64,000 nucleotides of DNA from Bacteroidota bacterium (lineage in GTDB: Bacteria > Bacteroidota > Ignavibacteria > Ignavibacteriales > Melioribacteraceae): positions 1 through 64,000 of the forward strand of contig JAHISP010000036.1 in NCBI GenBank assembly GCA_018818165.1, written 5' to 3'. The notes beneath the pieces are model-generated. The model was not told the DNA's origin. It searched no databases and saw only the letters and a program-made list of their open reading frames with translations. A program made the position numbers and the translations under genes. This document shows, one piece after another, positions 55,054 through 63,919 of the stretch (positions are counted from its first letter, which is position 1; the number at the start of each line of letters is the position of its first letter).

Positions 55054-55576
55054 GATATCTCCTTTTTGTTAAATAATTTAATGCAATTTATTCCATAACC
55101 ATGCCAAGTTGAATTTATTGTAAAAATAAAGGATTCTTAGGAAAAGGAATTAATTATTCGACATATAAGACGAAAAACTCGCCATGTTGAGATAAAGTGT
55201 CTTTTTAATTGCATCTAGTCCTTCAATACTAAAATTTATAATTAAATCATATATTTTGTATATTCCACAGTTAATTTATGGCTGTCTAGGAGCAGTAAGA
55301 CTGTAAAGCTTCAGACGGAAATGGACTTTTGAAATGCTTAACTTTGTGTAGTAAAGGAGTTTTAATGGTGTTTGAGGACTTTTTCCATCGACAGAAAAGC
55401 ATGAGAAATAGAAGAAATATGGAATTAAAGAATAGAAACTAATAAATGGAAGAAAAATTTCGCAAGCAAAGCAAAAATGTCGAGGAATGGTACTCTAAAG
55501 CAAAGGAAAAATTCAACAATTTAGCAATAAAACAATTTATCAGTTCAAGAATTGAGAAGCATCCAAAATCGAATTA
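55054..55576. other. 520-bp gap with repeat and micro-frames
   Basis: This holds copy 1 of the ~37-bp repeat (55,325-55,362). Directly after it are two tiny plus-strand frames, 55,365-55,442 (25 codons, good AAAGGAG site) and 55,446-55,580 (44 codons starting MEEKFRKQSKN). They are too short for a confident call. They may be the remains of a gene truncated when the ATPase cassette arrived. Confidence 0.35.
55325..55362. repeat. Direct repeat flanking the ATPase gene, copy 1
   Basis: The segment beginning ACTTTTGAAATGCTTAAC recurs at 56,998-57,035 with one extra A in an A-run. The two copies enclose the DUF4143 ATPase gene. Confidence 0.7.
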
Positions 55577-56776
55577 TTAGTTAAATGTATTTAGAAAATC
55601 AAACAAATGTAGATGTTCAATTCCTTTATAGTTACCAAGAGTAAAATTATCCAAAGAAACGACTATTTTTCTGTAATTATCCTTAATTTCCAAAAGATTT
55701 CCAAACTCACGTTCTCTAACGTTATCATCGGTAATTAAATATGCACACTGAATATAAACTATGGTTCCATCTTTTTCGCATATAAAATCAATTTCTTTAG
55801 AACCTAATTTCCCGACAAAAACTACATAATTATTTGTTTTTAGATGAATAAATACAATATTTTCGAGCAATTGGTTAATGTGTGTTTGCTGATAACCAAT
55901 AATTGCATTTTTTATTCCCCAATCTTCAAAATAGTACTTCTCTCCAACTTCAAAAACCTTTTTGCCAACTATATCTGATCTATTTACTTTGTAAATCAAA
56001 AAAGCTTGACACAAATAATCTAAGTAAGTTAACACAACTTGTGGCGAAATATTTGTTTTTTGAGATTTTAGATAGTCGCTTATTTTTTTTGCCGAAAGAA
56101 TATTTCCAACATTATTTGCCGCAAACTTTACTAAATTTTCGAGAAAATTAGTATTTCTGATATTAAAACGTGAGATAATATCTTTGTAAATAATAGTTGA
56201 ATAGATATTTTTTAGATAATCAAAAACAATTTCTTCTTTAAGAGGAAGATTTTTAATAAAAGGGAGTCCGCCAAAAATTAAATACTTTTCCAAACTCGAT
56301 TTATCATTAGGCAATTTATGAAAGAGTAAAAATTCGTTCCACGAAAGTCCAAAAACCTTTATTTCAATATTTCTTCCGCTTAAATAAGATGCCAATTCTC
56401 CCGAAAGCAAATTTGCGTTACTGCCGGTGCAATAAATATCAAAATTATCGTATGAATAAAAATGGCGGAGTGCTTTTTCAAATCCTTCAATATCTTGAAT
56501 TTCATCAATAAAAACGTAGTTAGTCCTATCTATTTCCATTTTTTGTTCAATATATTCAATCAAATTGGAATAGTTTTTTATTTCGTCAAATTGATATTTT
56601 TCCTTATCCACAAAAACACAATTCGCATTTAAGTCCTTTTCTTTGATTAAATCAATTAATTGAAGTAGTAGGTAACTTTTTCCAACACGTCTTTGTCCTA
56701 CTAAAACTTTAATTAAATTCTTTCCTATAAAAGGCTCTACTTTATCTAAATAAAATTTTCGTTTTAAGTTTTCCAT
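55577..56776 (-). CDS. AAA ATPase with DUF4143 domain
   Basis: A 399-residue protein with Walker A GQRRVGKS (27-34), Walker B YVFIDEIQD (87-95, D91-E92) and the sensor-like TGSNANLLSGEL. The C-terminal DUF4143 part has KYYFEDWGIKNAI, LENIVFIHLKTNNY and KEIDFICEKDG followed by a YIQCAY strand, in the arrangement of a restriction-nuclease-like fold. The family is abundant and mobile in many bacteria; its function is unclear. It is flanked by ~37-bp direct repeats and runs alone, with repeated palindromic motifs upstream of its start. A missing Lys in the QCA position of the last core strand suggests any nuclease activity may be lost. Confidence 0.87.
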   Translation of the reverse strand: MENLKRKFYLDKVEPFIGKNLIKVLVGQRRVGKSYLLLQLIDLIKEKDLNANCVFVDKEKYQFDEIKNYSNLIEYIEQKMEIDRTNYVFIDEIQDIEGFEKALRHFYSYDNFDIYCTGSNANLLSGELASYLSGRNIEIKVFGLSWNEFLLFHKLPNDKSSLEKYLIFGGLPFIKNLPLKEEIVFDYLKNIYSTIIYKDIISRFNIRNTNFLENLVKFAANNVGNILSAKKISDYLKSQKTNISPQVVLTYLDYLCQAFLIYKVNRSDIVGKKVFEVGEKYYFEDWGIKNAIIGYQQTHINQLLENIVFIHLKTNNYVVFVGKLGSKEIDFICEKDGTIVYIQCAYLITDDNVREREFGNLLEIKDNYRKIVVSLDNFTLGNYKGIEHLHLFDFLNTFN

Positions 56777-56800
56777 TAAATATATTTCCTTTGAAAATTA

Positions 56801-56859
56801 TTTCAAATATAATAGAAATAATTGCCTAAAACAAAATATATTTCAAGTATAATTGAAAT
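56801..56859 (-). promoter_or_regulatory. Paired TTTCAA-N6-TTGAAA-like sites
   Basis: Two near-identical 19-bp motifs, TTTCAAATATAATAGAAAT (56,801) and TTTCAAGTATAATTGAAAT (56,841), lie exactly 40 bp apart, 25 bp upstream of the ATPase start. The second is a clean palindrome. They look like an operator pair overlapping TATAAT-like boxes; the regulator is unknown. Confidence 0.35.
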
Positions 56860-56997
56860 GTGTGATATATAAATAACTGTAGAGAAGGAACGAAAATATT
56901 CGTTCCCTCATGTAATTGGAAAAATAATTAAACAATTAAAATTTCTAATTAATTATTTCTCATCCTTTGCTTCACAGTTTTCAGCAGTTGATTTCTA

Positions 56998-57035
56998 ACT
57001 TTTGAAATGCTTAACTTTGTGTAGTAAAAGGAGTT
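56998..57035. repeat. Direct repeat flanking the ATPase gene, copy 2
   Basis: Partner of 55,325-55,362, in the same orientation. It ends in AAAAGGAG, which in copy 1 serves as a ribosome site for a 25-codon frame. Confidence 0.7.
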
Positions 57036-57156
57036 AAAAACGGATAAATGAACAAGTTAACAAATTACATAAACGATTTTACTTATTAAGATAGTAAACA
57101 TACTTTTGAGAAAGTCTAAATGGTGTTCGACAGCAGTAAAATATATGGAAATGATT

Positions 57157-57816
57157 ATGAAAAAGCCGATAATAAGGTTTGTACTACCAATTATATTGGT
57201 ATTTGTCTGTGTAAAGTGTGTGAATAACAATGAAATTTTATTAAAAATAGATTCAGGCAAAAAAAATATAAATTTAGATAATACATTAATGGATATATCT
57301 TTTTCTATACAAAATGATAAAGAGCCCATAGATTTATACAATCTAAATGTAGTGGGTTTGAATGATACTTTTCGGAATGACTACATTACTGGTATATATA
57401 TTTTTTTACTAGATAAAGAAAACAGATACGTGACTACTTTCCCACAATGTTTTGGACATTCGGAGTTTGCTGATTTTGATATAGAAAGTGTTGTTATTGG
57501 TAAAGACTTTGACACTTCTTATAATAATGGGTATTGGAATAATTTCAAAACTATGGGGGATAGTACATTGAAAGAGTATAGTAAGGAGTATAGCAATAGT
57601 AAAATTTCTCTAAAGACTTCTGAAATATATAACGATACAATACGTATTGATTTATTCAACTTTGATATTAAAAAAGGGGTTTATTATATTCAGATGATTT
57701 ATATTGGGGATGAAGAGCAAGTTGTAAAAATACTTGATAGTATTGAGCAAAAACCAACTCTTAAATTCTTTTCTGGGAAATTAGTATCTAATAAACTCAA
57801 ATTAGAAGTAAAATAG
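57157..57816 (+). CDS. Unknown lipoprotein
   Basis: A 219-residue protein starting KKPIIRFVLPIILVFVCVKC, a signal peptide with lipobox VCVKC. The mature part is rich in beta-forming residues and in Asn/Asp, with ITGIYIFLLDKENRYVTTFPQ and GVYYIQMIYIGDEEQVVKIL, suggesting an immunoglobulin-like or small sandwich fold. No family is recognised. The frame opens at 57,106, but the ATG at 57,157 gives the proper signal peptide. It probably sits on the outer membrane or in the periplasm. Confidence 0.6.
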   Translation: MKKPIIRFVLPIILVFVCVKCVNNNEILLKIDSGKKNINLDNTLMDISFSIQNDKEPIDLYNLNVVGLNDTFRNDYITGIYIFLLDKENRYVTTFPQCFGHSEFADFDIESVVIGKDFDTSYNNGYWNNFKTMGDSTLKEYSKEYSNSKISLKTSEIYNDTIRIDLFNFDIKKGVYYIQMIYIGDEEQVVKILDSIEQKPTLKFFSGKLVSNKLKLEVK

Positions 57817-57936
57817 AAAAATGTGTCTTTTTTAATGTTGTAAAAGCCATTAAAATTGTCTCAAAAGTATCAATTGCACAAATGCCATATCATTTTGGGT
57901 AGTTGGCTTGAGCTGTGATTTGGGTCAATTGATCCA

Positions 57937-58311
57937 TTAAATGTTTTTAACCTGTTTCTCAAGCCAATCAAATATTACTTTAAATCTAAAATTGTGCTCA
58001 GACAAATTCCTCACATAGAAGTCATTTGCTTCTTCACTATCGCATGAAATATAAAATCCATTAATTCTCAAAAATACATCCGCCGCAAAAAAGGAAACTC
58101 TCTTATTACCATCTAAAAAAGAATGATTCATTGCCAAACTTTCCATCAAAGCAGCAGCTTCCTCAATAATATTATTATAATAACCAACTTGAGGGCGCAT
58201 TACTGAGGATTCAACTGAATTAATATCTCTAACGCCATGAATACCGCCAAATTCATCAATTAGTTCTTTATGTATCTCTAATAAATCGGCAACCGATAGA
58301 TATTTTCTCAT
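57937..58311 (-). CDS. Doc-type Fic toxin
   Basis: A 124-residue death-on-curing family protein. The Fic core is H63-SFLDGNKR71, compared with HxFxDANKR in P1 Doc, so the catalytic His and the nucleotide-anchoring Asn-Lys-Arg are kept. The opening YLSVADLLEIHKELIDEFGG is typical of Doc. Doc phosphorylates elongation factor Tu; the same is expected here. Its ATG overlaps the antitoxin stop (ATGA), ensuring antitoxin-first translation. It appears intact. Confidence 0.87.
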   Translation of the reverse strand: MRKYLSVADLLEIHKELIDEFGGIHGVRDINSVESSVMRPQVGYYNNIIEEAAALMESLAMNHSFLDGNKRVSFFAADVFLRINGFYISCDSEEANDFYVRNLSEHNFRFKVIFDWLEKQVKNI

Positions 58312-58571
58312 TTGGCTAACAACTCACCAAGACGATAATTTTTTTTCATGCTTTCTTTTAGTTTAGAAATCACTTCTTTGCTAACTTTTGAAGTTTCTTT
58401 TTCTTCATCAGGAATTCGTAATTCAAAAGGCAAACCATTGTATTCCTCTATTAAACTGTAAAAAATATTTATAGCCTCAGAGTGATTTATACCAAGGCGA
58501 GATAGTATCTTTGCCACTCTTTCTTTTTTTTTAGGATTTATCATTGCTCTAACTGTTGCAGTTTTTTCCAT
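58308..58571 (-). CDS. RelB/DinJ-type antitoxin
   Basis: An 87-residue protein with a RelB/DinJ-like ribbon-helix-helix start (TATVRAMINPKKKERVAKILSRLGINHSEAINIFYSLI) and a charged C-terminal arm (LKESMKKNYRLGELLAK) suited to cover the toxin. Pairing of this antitoxin type with a Doc toxin, rather than RelE, is a mixed pairing that is known but less common. A near-perfect 17-bp inverted repeat lies 29 bp upstream and should be its operator. Confidence 0.82.
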   Translation of the reverse strand: MEKTATVRAMINPKKKERVAKILSRLGINHSEAINIFYSLIEEYNGLPFELRIPDEEKETSKVSKEVISKLKESMKKNYRLGELLAK

Positions 58572-58599
58572 TTTTTTACCAGAATATTATTATTAAATA

Positions 58600-58616
58600 T
58601 GGCTGTATTATAGCCA
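58600..58616 (-). promoter_or_regulatory. Probable operator of the RelB-Doc operon
   Basis: TGGCTGTATTATAGCCA is an inverted repeat with one mismatched pair, ending 29 bp before the antitoxin ATG. Antitoxins of this fold repress their own promoter through such sites. The centre contains a TATTAT -10-like run. Confidence 0.45.
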
Positions 58617-58787
58617 CATTAATTCTCATTGTCAATACTTTTGTAGCATAACGAAATTAGTCCACGATAAAATGATATTAATTAAAATAGCACCAATGTC
58701 CGCTTAGGAATGAATCTTCGAAACCAAAAAAACATTTTCAAAGAATTTTAGTATATTTCACGGTTGTTTATAAAACTGGTATTAAAA

Positions 58788-60836
58788 TTGGAAAATGAAA
58801 AAATAATTGTAACTTCTGCATTGCCATATGCAAATGGTCCAATCCATTTAGGGCATTTAAGCGGTGCTTATTTACCTGCGGATATTTTTGTTCGTTATAA
58901 AAGATTAACCAAATCCGATATAATTTATGTTTGCGGATCCGATGAGCACGGAGTTCCAATAACAATTACAGCCGATAAAGAAAAATTAACTCCACAAGAT
59001 ATTATTAATAGATATCACGAAAGCAACAAAGCAGCATTTGCAAAATTTGGAATGAGTTTTGACATTTACTCAAGAACAAGCATTCCAACTCATCACCAAA
59101 CTGCCCAAGATTTTTTCATGAGTTACAATAATCAAGGAATTCTTACAGAAAAGAAAACATTGCAATTTTATGATGAAAAAGCTGGAATGTTTTTGCCCGA
59201 TAGATATGTTGAAGGCACTTGTCCTAAATGTGGATATGAAGAAGCGCGCAGTGATGAATGTGAAAAATGCGGTGATTTATATGACCCAAGTGAATTGATA
59301 AATCCTAAAAGTAAAATCTCTGGTGGAACTCCAGAATTAAAAGAAACTTCGCATTGGTATTTTCCGCTTGGCAAATATCAAGAACGCCTCGAAAAATATA
59401 TAAATGAAGCAAACGAAAAGTTTAATTGGAAAGATAATGTTCTTAATTATTGTAAAGGCTGGTTTAAGGATGGATTAAAAGATCGCGCTGTTACTCGCGA
59501 TTTGGATTGGGGCGTAAAAGTTCCTCTCGAAAATGCTGATGCAAAAGTGCTTTATGTGTGGTTTGAAGCCGTACTTGGCTATATTTCGGCTACAAAAGAG
59601 CTTTTTAAAGAAAAAAACAACCCCGAAGGATGGAAAGAATATTGGCAAAATGAAAAAACGCGTTACATTGCTTTTATCGGAAAGGACAATATTGTATTTC
59701 ACACAATAATATTTCCAGCAATGTTAATGGCTTGGAATGACACAAACGACGAGAAATTTGTACTTCCAGAAAATGTACCTGCAAATGAATTCTTGAATTT
59801 TGAAGGCAAAAAGTTCTCTAAATCGCGTGGATGGGGAATTGATGTTGAGCAATTTTTGGAAATATTTCCAGCAGATTCTTTACGCTATACTTTGGCTGCT
59901 AACTTGCCAGAAAATAAGGATACGGATTTTTATTGGAAGGAATTTCAAGCAAAAAGTAATTCCGAATTAGCCGATATTTTGGGGAATTTTATTAACAGAA
60001 CATTCATTTTTGCAAGCAAACATTTTGATGAAAAAGTTCCCGAAAGAGGTGAACTTGAGACAATTGATAAAGAAATGTTAGCTCTTATTTCAGAAGCTCC
60101 AAAGAAAATTGGCAATTTAATTGAAAAGTATAAAATTAGAGATGCCGTTTTTGAAATGATGTCGCTAGCACGCGCAGGCAATAAATATTTTAACGATTCT
60201 GAACCTTGGGTTAGCGTAAAAAATGATAAGACTAGAACTGCTACTACAGTAAATATTTGTCTTAAAACAATTTATACTTTGGCAGAAGTTTTTTCACCAG
60301 TAATTCCTTTTTCATCAGAAAAAATATTTAAAATGTTGAATGTTAAATCTGCTGATTGGAATGAAATTGGAAAGACAGAGTTTGAAGTTGGACATCAATT
60401 AAATAAATCGGAAATATTATTTACTAAAATTGAAGATAAAACAATTGATGCAGAAATATTAAAATGGAGCAATCCAGCAACAGTGGAAGAAAAAGAAGAA
60501 GAAAAGTTTCCAGAAATAACTTTTGAAGATTTCATGAAAGTTGATTTAAAAGTTGCCGAAATTATTGCTGCTGAAAATGTAAAGAGGAGCAAAAAATTAT
60601 TAAAACTTCAAGTTAAAATTGGAAAAACGGAAAGACAAGTTGTAGCCGGAATTGCGCAAAGTTATAAACCAGAAAGTTTGGTTGGAAAGAAAGTTGTAAT
60701 GGTTGCAAACCTTAAACCAGCAATACTTTTTGGACTTGAATCGCAGGGAATGATTTTAGCAATTGAAGATGAAAACGGTAAATTAAATGTTGTTGAAGTA
60801 AATAATTCTCTTAATTCTGGTTTGAAAGTAAGATAG
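58788..60836 (+). CDS. metG: Methionyl-tRNA synthetase
   Basis: A 682-residue class I synthetase from the TTG at 58,788. The HIGH motif is H20-LGH23, a zinc knob CPKCGY...CEKCG follows (about 145-165), then KMSKS as KFSKSRGWG near 350. A C-terminal tRNA-binding EMAP/OB domain (last ~105 residues, FEDFMKVDLKVAEIIAAENV) completes it. No ATG lies in frame near the conserved start. The frame also opens at TTG 58,764, but the family N terminus fits 58,788, so a TTG start is likely. No good Shine-Dalgarno site is seen. A DNA methyltransferase gene follows after 12 bp. Confidence 0.95.
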   Translation: MENEKIIVTSALPYANGPIHLGHLSGAYLPADIFVRYKRLTKSDIIYVCGSDEHGVPITITADKEKLTPQDIINRYHESNKAAFAKFGMSFDIYSRTSIPTHHQTAQDFFMSYNNQGILTEKKTLQFYDEKAGMFLPDRYVEGTCPKCGYEEARSDECEKCGDLYDPSELINPKSKISGGTPELKETSHWYFPLGKYQERLEKYINEANEKFNWKDNVLNYCKGWFKDGLKDRAVTRDLDWGVKVPLENADAKVLYVWFEAVLGYISATKELFKEKNNPEGWKEYWQNEKTRYIAFIGKDNIVFHTIIFPAMLMAWNDTNDEKFVLPENVPANEFLNFEGKKFSKSRGWGIDVEQFLEIFPADSLRYTLAANLPENKDTDFYWKEFQAKSNSELADILGNFINRTFIFASKHFDEKVPERGELETIDKEMLALISEAPKKIGNLIEKYKIRDAVFEMMSLARAGNKYFNDSEPWVSVKNDKTRTATTVNICLKTIYTLAEVFSPVIPFSSEKIFKMLNVKSADWNEIGKTEFEVGHQLNKSEILFTKIEDKTIDAEILKWSNPATVEEKEEEKFPEITFEDFMKVDLKVAEIIAAENVKRSKKLLKLQVKIGKTERQVVAGIAQSYKPESLVGKKVVMVANLKPAILFGLESQGMILAIEDENGKLNVVEVNNSLNSGLKVR

Positions 60837-60848
60837 GCATTATAAGGA

Positions 60849-61829
60849 ATGATAATTAAAAAACCTGCTCCAAGAAATAAGACAATCCAAATTACTGGAG
60901 AAGATTTTGAAAATTTTGAGAAAAAGATAATTCACTTAGATAAAAATATTTCTTTCGATAATTTGATTAATAAAACAATTAATCAAGACTTATTTGATGC
61001 AATTGAATTTTTACCAGATAGTTTTATTGACTTACTTTTTATCGATCCACCATATAATATGAATAAGAAATTTGGTGCTTCCAAATTTAAAGAAAGTTCT
61101 GTTGAAGATTATACCGATTGGCTAGATAATTTAATTTCAAAGCTAAATAGATGCATTAAACCTACTGCATCTATTTATATTTGTGGTGATTGGAAATCCT
61201 CTACTTCAATTCATCAAGTAATGGAAAAATATTTTGTTGTTCGCAACCGAATTACTTGGGAGCGAGAAAAAGGCAGGGGAGCAAAAACAAATTGGAAAAT
61301 GAACTCGGAAGATATTTGGTTTGGAACAAAATCGAAGGAATATTTTTATAACCCAGATGCTGTGAAATTAAAAAGAAAAGTTATTGCACCTTACAGAACA
61401 AATAGCGGTATACCAAAGGATTGGGATGATACAGAAAGCGGTCAGTTTCGTTTAACATTTCCATCTAATTTATGGAACGATATTTCAGTTCCTTTCTGGT
61501 CAATGTCTGAAAATACTGAGCATCCAACACAAAAACCGGAAAAATTATTGGCAAAAATAATTCTTGCAAGCAGTAAAAAAGGCGATTTGGTTTTTGATCC
61601 TTTCCTTGGCTCGGGAACAACTTCGGTTGTTGCAAAAAAATTAGATAGGAATTTTGTTGGAGTTGAGCTGGATAAAAATTTTGCAATTACATGTGAAAAA
61701 AGACTTACAATGGTGGATGACAACAATAATATTCAAGGTTATCACGATGGTGTTTTTTGGGAACGAAATAGCACAAACTTGCAAAAAAATAATCACAAAA
61801 TAAATGATTCAGATTTGAAATTATTGTAA
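60849..61829 (+). CDS. Solitary beta-class DNA methyltransferase
   Basis: A 326-residue amino-methyltransferase with motif IV DPPYN at 66-70 first and motif I DPFLGSGTT at 250-258 later, which is the beta order. HPTQKP (motif X region) precedes motif I. The target may be adenine N6 or cytosine N4; the DPPY form favours adenine. No endonuclease gene is adjacent, so it may be an orphan modification enzyme. It follows metG by 12 bp, and its AAGGA site is set very close to the ATG. Residues 1-45 are an N-terminal extension before the catalytic fold. Confidence 0.87.
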   Translation: MIIKKPAPRNKTIQITGEDFENFEKKIIHLDKNISFDNLINKTINQDLFDAIEFLPDSFIDLLFIDPPYNMNKKFGASKFKESSVEDYTDWLDNLISKLNRCIKPTASIYICGDWKSSTSIHQVMEKYFVVRNRITWEREKGRGAKTNWKMNSEDIWFGTKSKEYFYNPDAVKLKRKVIAPYRTNSGIPKDWDDTESGQFRLTFPSNLWNDISVPFWSMSENTEHPTQKPEKLLAKIILASSKKGDLVFDPFLGSGTTSVVAKKLDRNFVGVELDKNFAITCEKRLTMVDDNNNIQGYHDGVFWERNSTNLQKNNHKINDSDLKLL

Positions 61830-61849
61830 CACAGATTAGTAATCTGTGT
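61829..61849. repeat. 21-bp palindrome, copy 2
   Basis: ACACAGATTA-G-TAATCTGTGT overlaps the last base of the methyltransferase stop codon. It shares its central 19 bp exactly with the palindrome inside the MITE-like element at 54,169. It is followed by A-rich, not T-rich, sequence, so terminator function is uncertain. Confidence 0.7.
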
Positions 61850-61927
61850 AAAAAGTAAAAAAAGCATTACAAAAAAAATAACTAAACTAAAACTTAAATT
61901 AAAAAATATAATGGAGGATTAAGACTA

Positions 61928-63919
61928 ATGCGAAAAGTATCAAAATTATTAATGATTACAATAGTTGGGTTAATTTTTACTTCTTGTGCAACAAGACATG
62001 CTGATATTGTTGTAGCAAAATTTGACAATGATAAAATTACTCTCGGTGAGTTTGAAAAAGCATATGCAAAAAATGTTGGAGGAATTGAATCGGCAGAAAA
62101 AGATTCCGTTGAAAACTATAAAAAATTCCTTGAATTATATGTCCCTTATAAAATGAAACTTCGTGATGCTTATGTTCGCAATTTTCAGAATGACGAAGAT
62201 TTAATTGCAGAGTTAAATGATTATAAAGAAAAAGTTGGCGTAAGTTATATTGAAGAAAAGCAAATTGTAACTCCTGGAATGAAAAAATTCTACAAGGAAC
62301 GCAGCGAAGAAGTTCGCGTTAGTCATATTATGTTTAAAATGGGATCTGATGATGTTTTGAAAATAGCACAAGCAGTTCTTGATAGCATAAAAAACGGAAA
62401 ATCCTTTGAAGAAATGGTTTCTAAATATTCTCAAGATAGTTTTTCAAAAGGTGCAAATGGAGATATCTATTGGTTTACAGCTGGACAAATTATTCCAGCG
62501 TTTGAAAAAGCCGCATATAACACGCCTGTTGGAGAAGTTTATCCAGAAGTTGTTAAAACAAAATTTGGTTATCATATTTTGAAAGTTACTGATAGAGAAC
62601 CAAGAAAATACAAAATAAGAGCAAAACACATTTTAGTAAAAAATGATGAAAAACAGGGCAATATGGTTGATGCAATTCCTGGAGAAAAACCACTTGCAAA
62701 AATTACCAGAATCAAAAAAGAACTTATGGATGGTGTAGATTTCGATTCTTTGGCTATAAAATATTCTGATGATCAGGGTTCTGGCGCAAAAGGTGGAGAT
62801 CTTGGATTTTTTGAGAGAAGAATGATGGTTCAACCTTTTGATGAAGCTGCTTTTAAATTAAATGTTGGCGAAGTATCAGATATTGTTACTACTCGTTTTG
62901 GTTACCACATTATAAAAGTTACAGAAGTATTGGATTATCCTTCCTATGAGGATGAAGTTGAAACTCTTAGAGAATTATACAAAAAAAATAGATATCAATC
63001 AGATTATGATGAATATGTTGAAGGATTGAAGACAGAATACAACTTTAAAATGAATAATAATTTAGTTACTACTTTGGGCACAGCATTTGCAGATAGTACA
63101 TTTTCAAGTGAGTTTTTGGAAAATTCAAAGTATTTGATGTTAAAAGATTCGACTTTAGTTTCAGTTGATTCAAAAAATTATAATGTTGAATCATTTTTTG
63201 AATTTTTATTTGCTCAACCAGATTATGCTAACAGAGCATTGTCAGGCGATATTGTTACTAAAGGAGCATCTTCATTTGGATATAACTTATTGTTAAAAAT
63301 GAAATCAAAATCACTTATGAATTCTGATAAAGAATTTACAAGCTTAATGAATGATTATAAAAATGGAATTTTCATTTTTAAATTACAAGAAAGTGAAGTT
63401 TGGAATAAAGTAAATATTGATACTACAAAATTGCGTGAAGAGTATAATAATTCCAAAGATAAATTTACTATAAGCGGAACAGTAAATTTCAACGAAATAT
63501 TTTCAAGAAGTAAAGAAAAGATTGAAGAATATTATGAAATGCTAAAAAATGGAGTTGATTTCGATTCTGTAGCTGCAAAATATACAGAAAGACCAGGTTT
63601 TAAAGCTAAATTTGGAAGACACGGTTTTAAGGATGTTAACGATAATCAACTATCAAAAAAAGCAAACTCGCTAAATAATGATGGTGATTTTTCCGAACCA
63701 TTTGTTGCGGATAACGGTTGGTCAATAGTAATTCTGCGTAAGAAAGTTCCTTCAAGAATTAAAACTTTTGAAGAAGCTTTGCCCGAATTATCCAGCAAAT
63801 ATCAAGAGAATGAAAGTAAAAGACTTGAAAATAATTACATAAATGTATTGAATAATTTTTATCAACCAAAGTATTTTTACGATAAATTAACAAATGCATA
63901 CAAAGCTGAAAATAATTAA
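61928..63919 (+). CDS. Parvulin-type peptidyl-prolyl isomerase lipoprotein
   Basis: A 663-residue SurA/PrsA-like folding factor. The signal peptide ends in lipobox FTSC, so it is membrane-anchored outside the cytoplasm. A helical chaperone segment (about 25-120) is followed by two canonical parvulin domains (about 128-230, VRVSHIMF to FGYHILKV, and about 237-340, RAKHILV to FGYHIIKV). A third, degenerate one lies near 500-625 (TVNFNEIF to NGWSIVIL). It should assist folding of outer-membrane proteins, which fits the many TonB receptors here. GGAGG precedes the ATG. The start of a second lipoprotein gene overlaps its end by 26 nt. Confidence 0.9.
   Translation: MRKVSKLLMITIVGLIFTSCATRHADIVVAKFDNDKITLGEFEKAYAKNVGGIESAEKDSVENYKKFLELYVPYKMKLRDAYVRNFQNDEDLIAELNDYKEKVGVSYIEEKQIVTPGMKKFYKERSEEVRVSHIMFKMGSDDVLKIAQAVLDSIKNGKSFEEMVSKYSQDSFSKGANGDIYWFTAGQIIPAFEKAAYNTPVGEVYPEVVKTKFGYHILKVTDREPRKYKIRAKHILVKNDEKQGNMVDAIPGEKPLAKITRIKKELMDGVDFDSLAIKYSDDQGSGAKGGDLGFFERRMMVQPFDEAAFKLNVGEVSDIVTTRFGYHIIKVTEVLDYPSYEDEVETLRELYKKNRYQSDYDEYVEGLKTEYNFKMNNNLVTTLGTAFADSTFSSEFLENSKYLMLKDSTLVSVDSKNYNVESFFEFLFAQPDYANRALSGDIVTKGASSFGYNLLLKMKSKSLMNSDKEFTSLMNDYKNGIFIFKLQESEVWNKVNIDTTKLREEYNNSKDKFTISGTVNFNEIFSRSKEKIEEYYEMLKNGVDFDSVAAKYTERPGFKAKFGRHGFKDVNDNQLSKKANSLNNDGDFSEPFVADNGWSIVILRKKVPSRIKTFEEALPELSSKYQENESKRLENNYINVLNNFYQPKYFYDKLTNAYKAENN

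Larger units (their letters stand above)
56777..57156. other. 380-bp gap between divergent genes
   Basis: This contains the operator-like pair at 56,801-56,859. A perfect 8-bp hairpin with a 4-nt loop lies at 56,887-56,906 (GGAACGAA/TTCGTTCC), without a T-run. Copy 2 of the direct repeat is at 56,998-57,035. No gene is seen. Confidence 0.4.

Noticed and set aside
55365-55580. Two consecutive micro-frames of 25 and 44 codons
   Set aside because: The first has a good AAAGGAG site, but neither shows a known motif; kept only as a comment in the gap entry.
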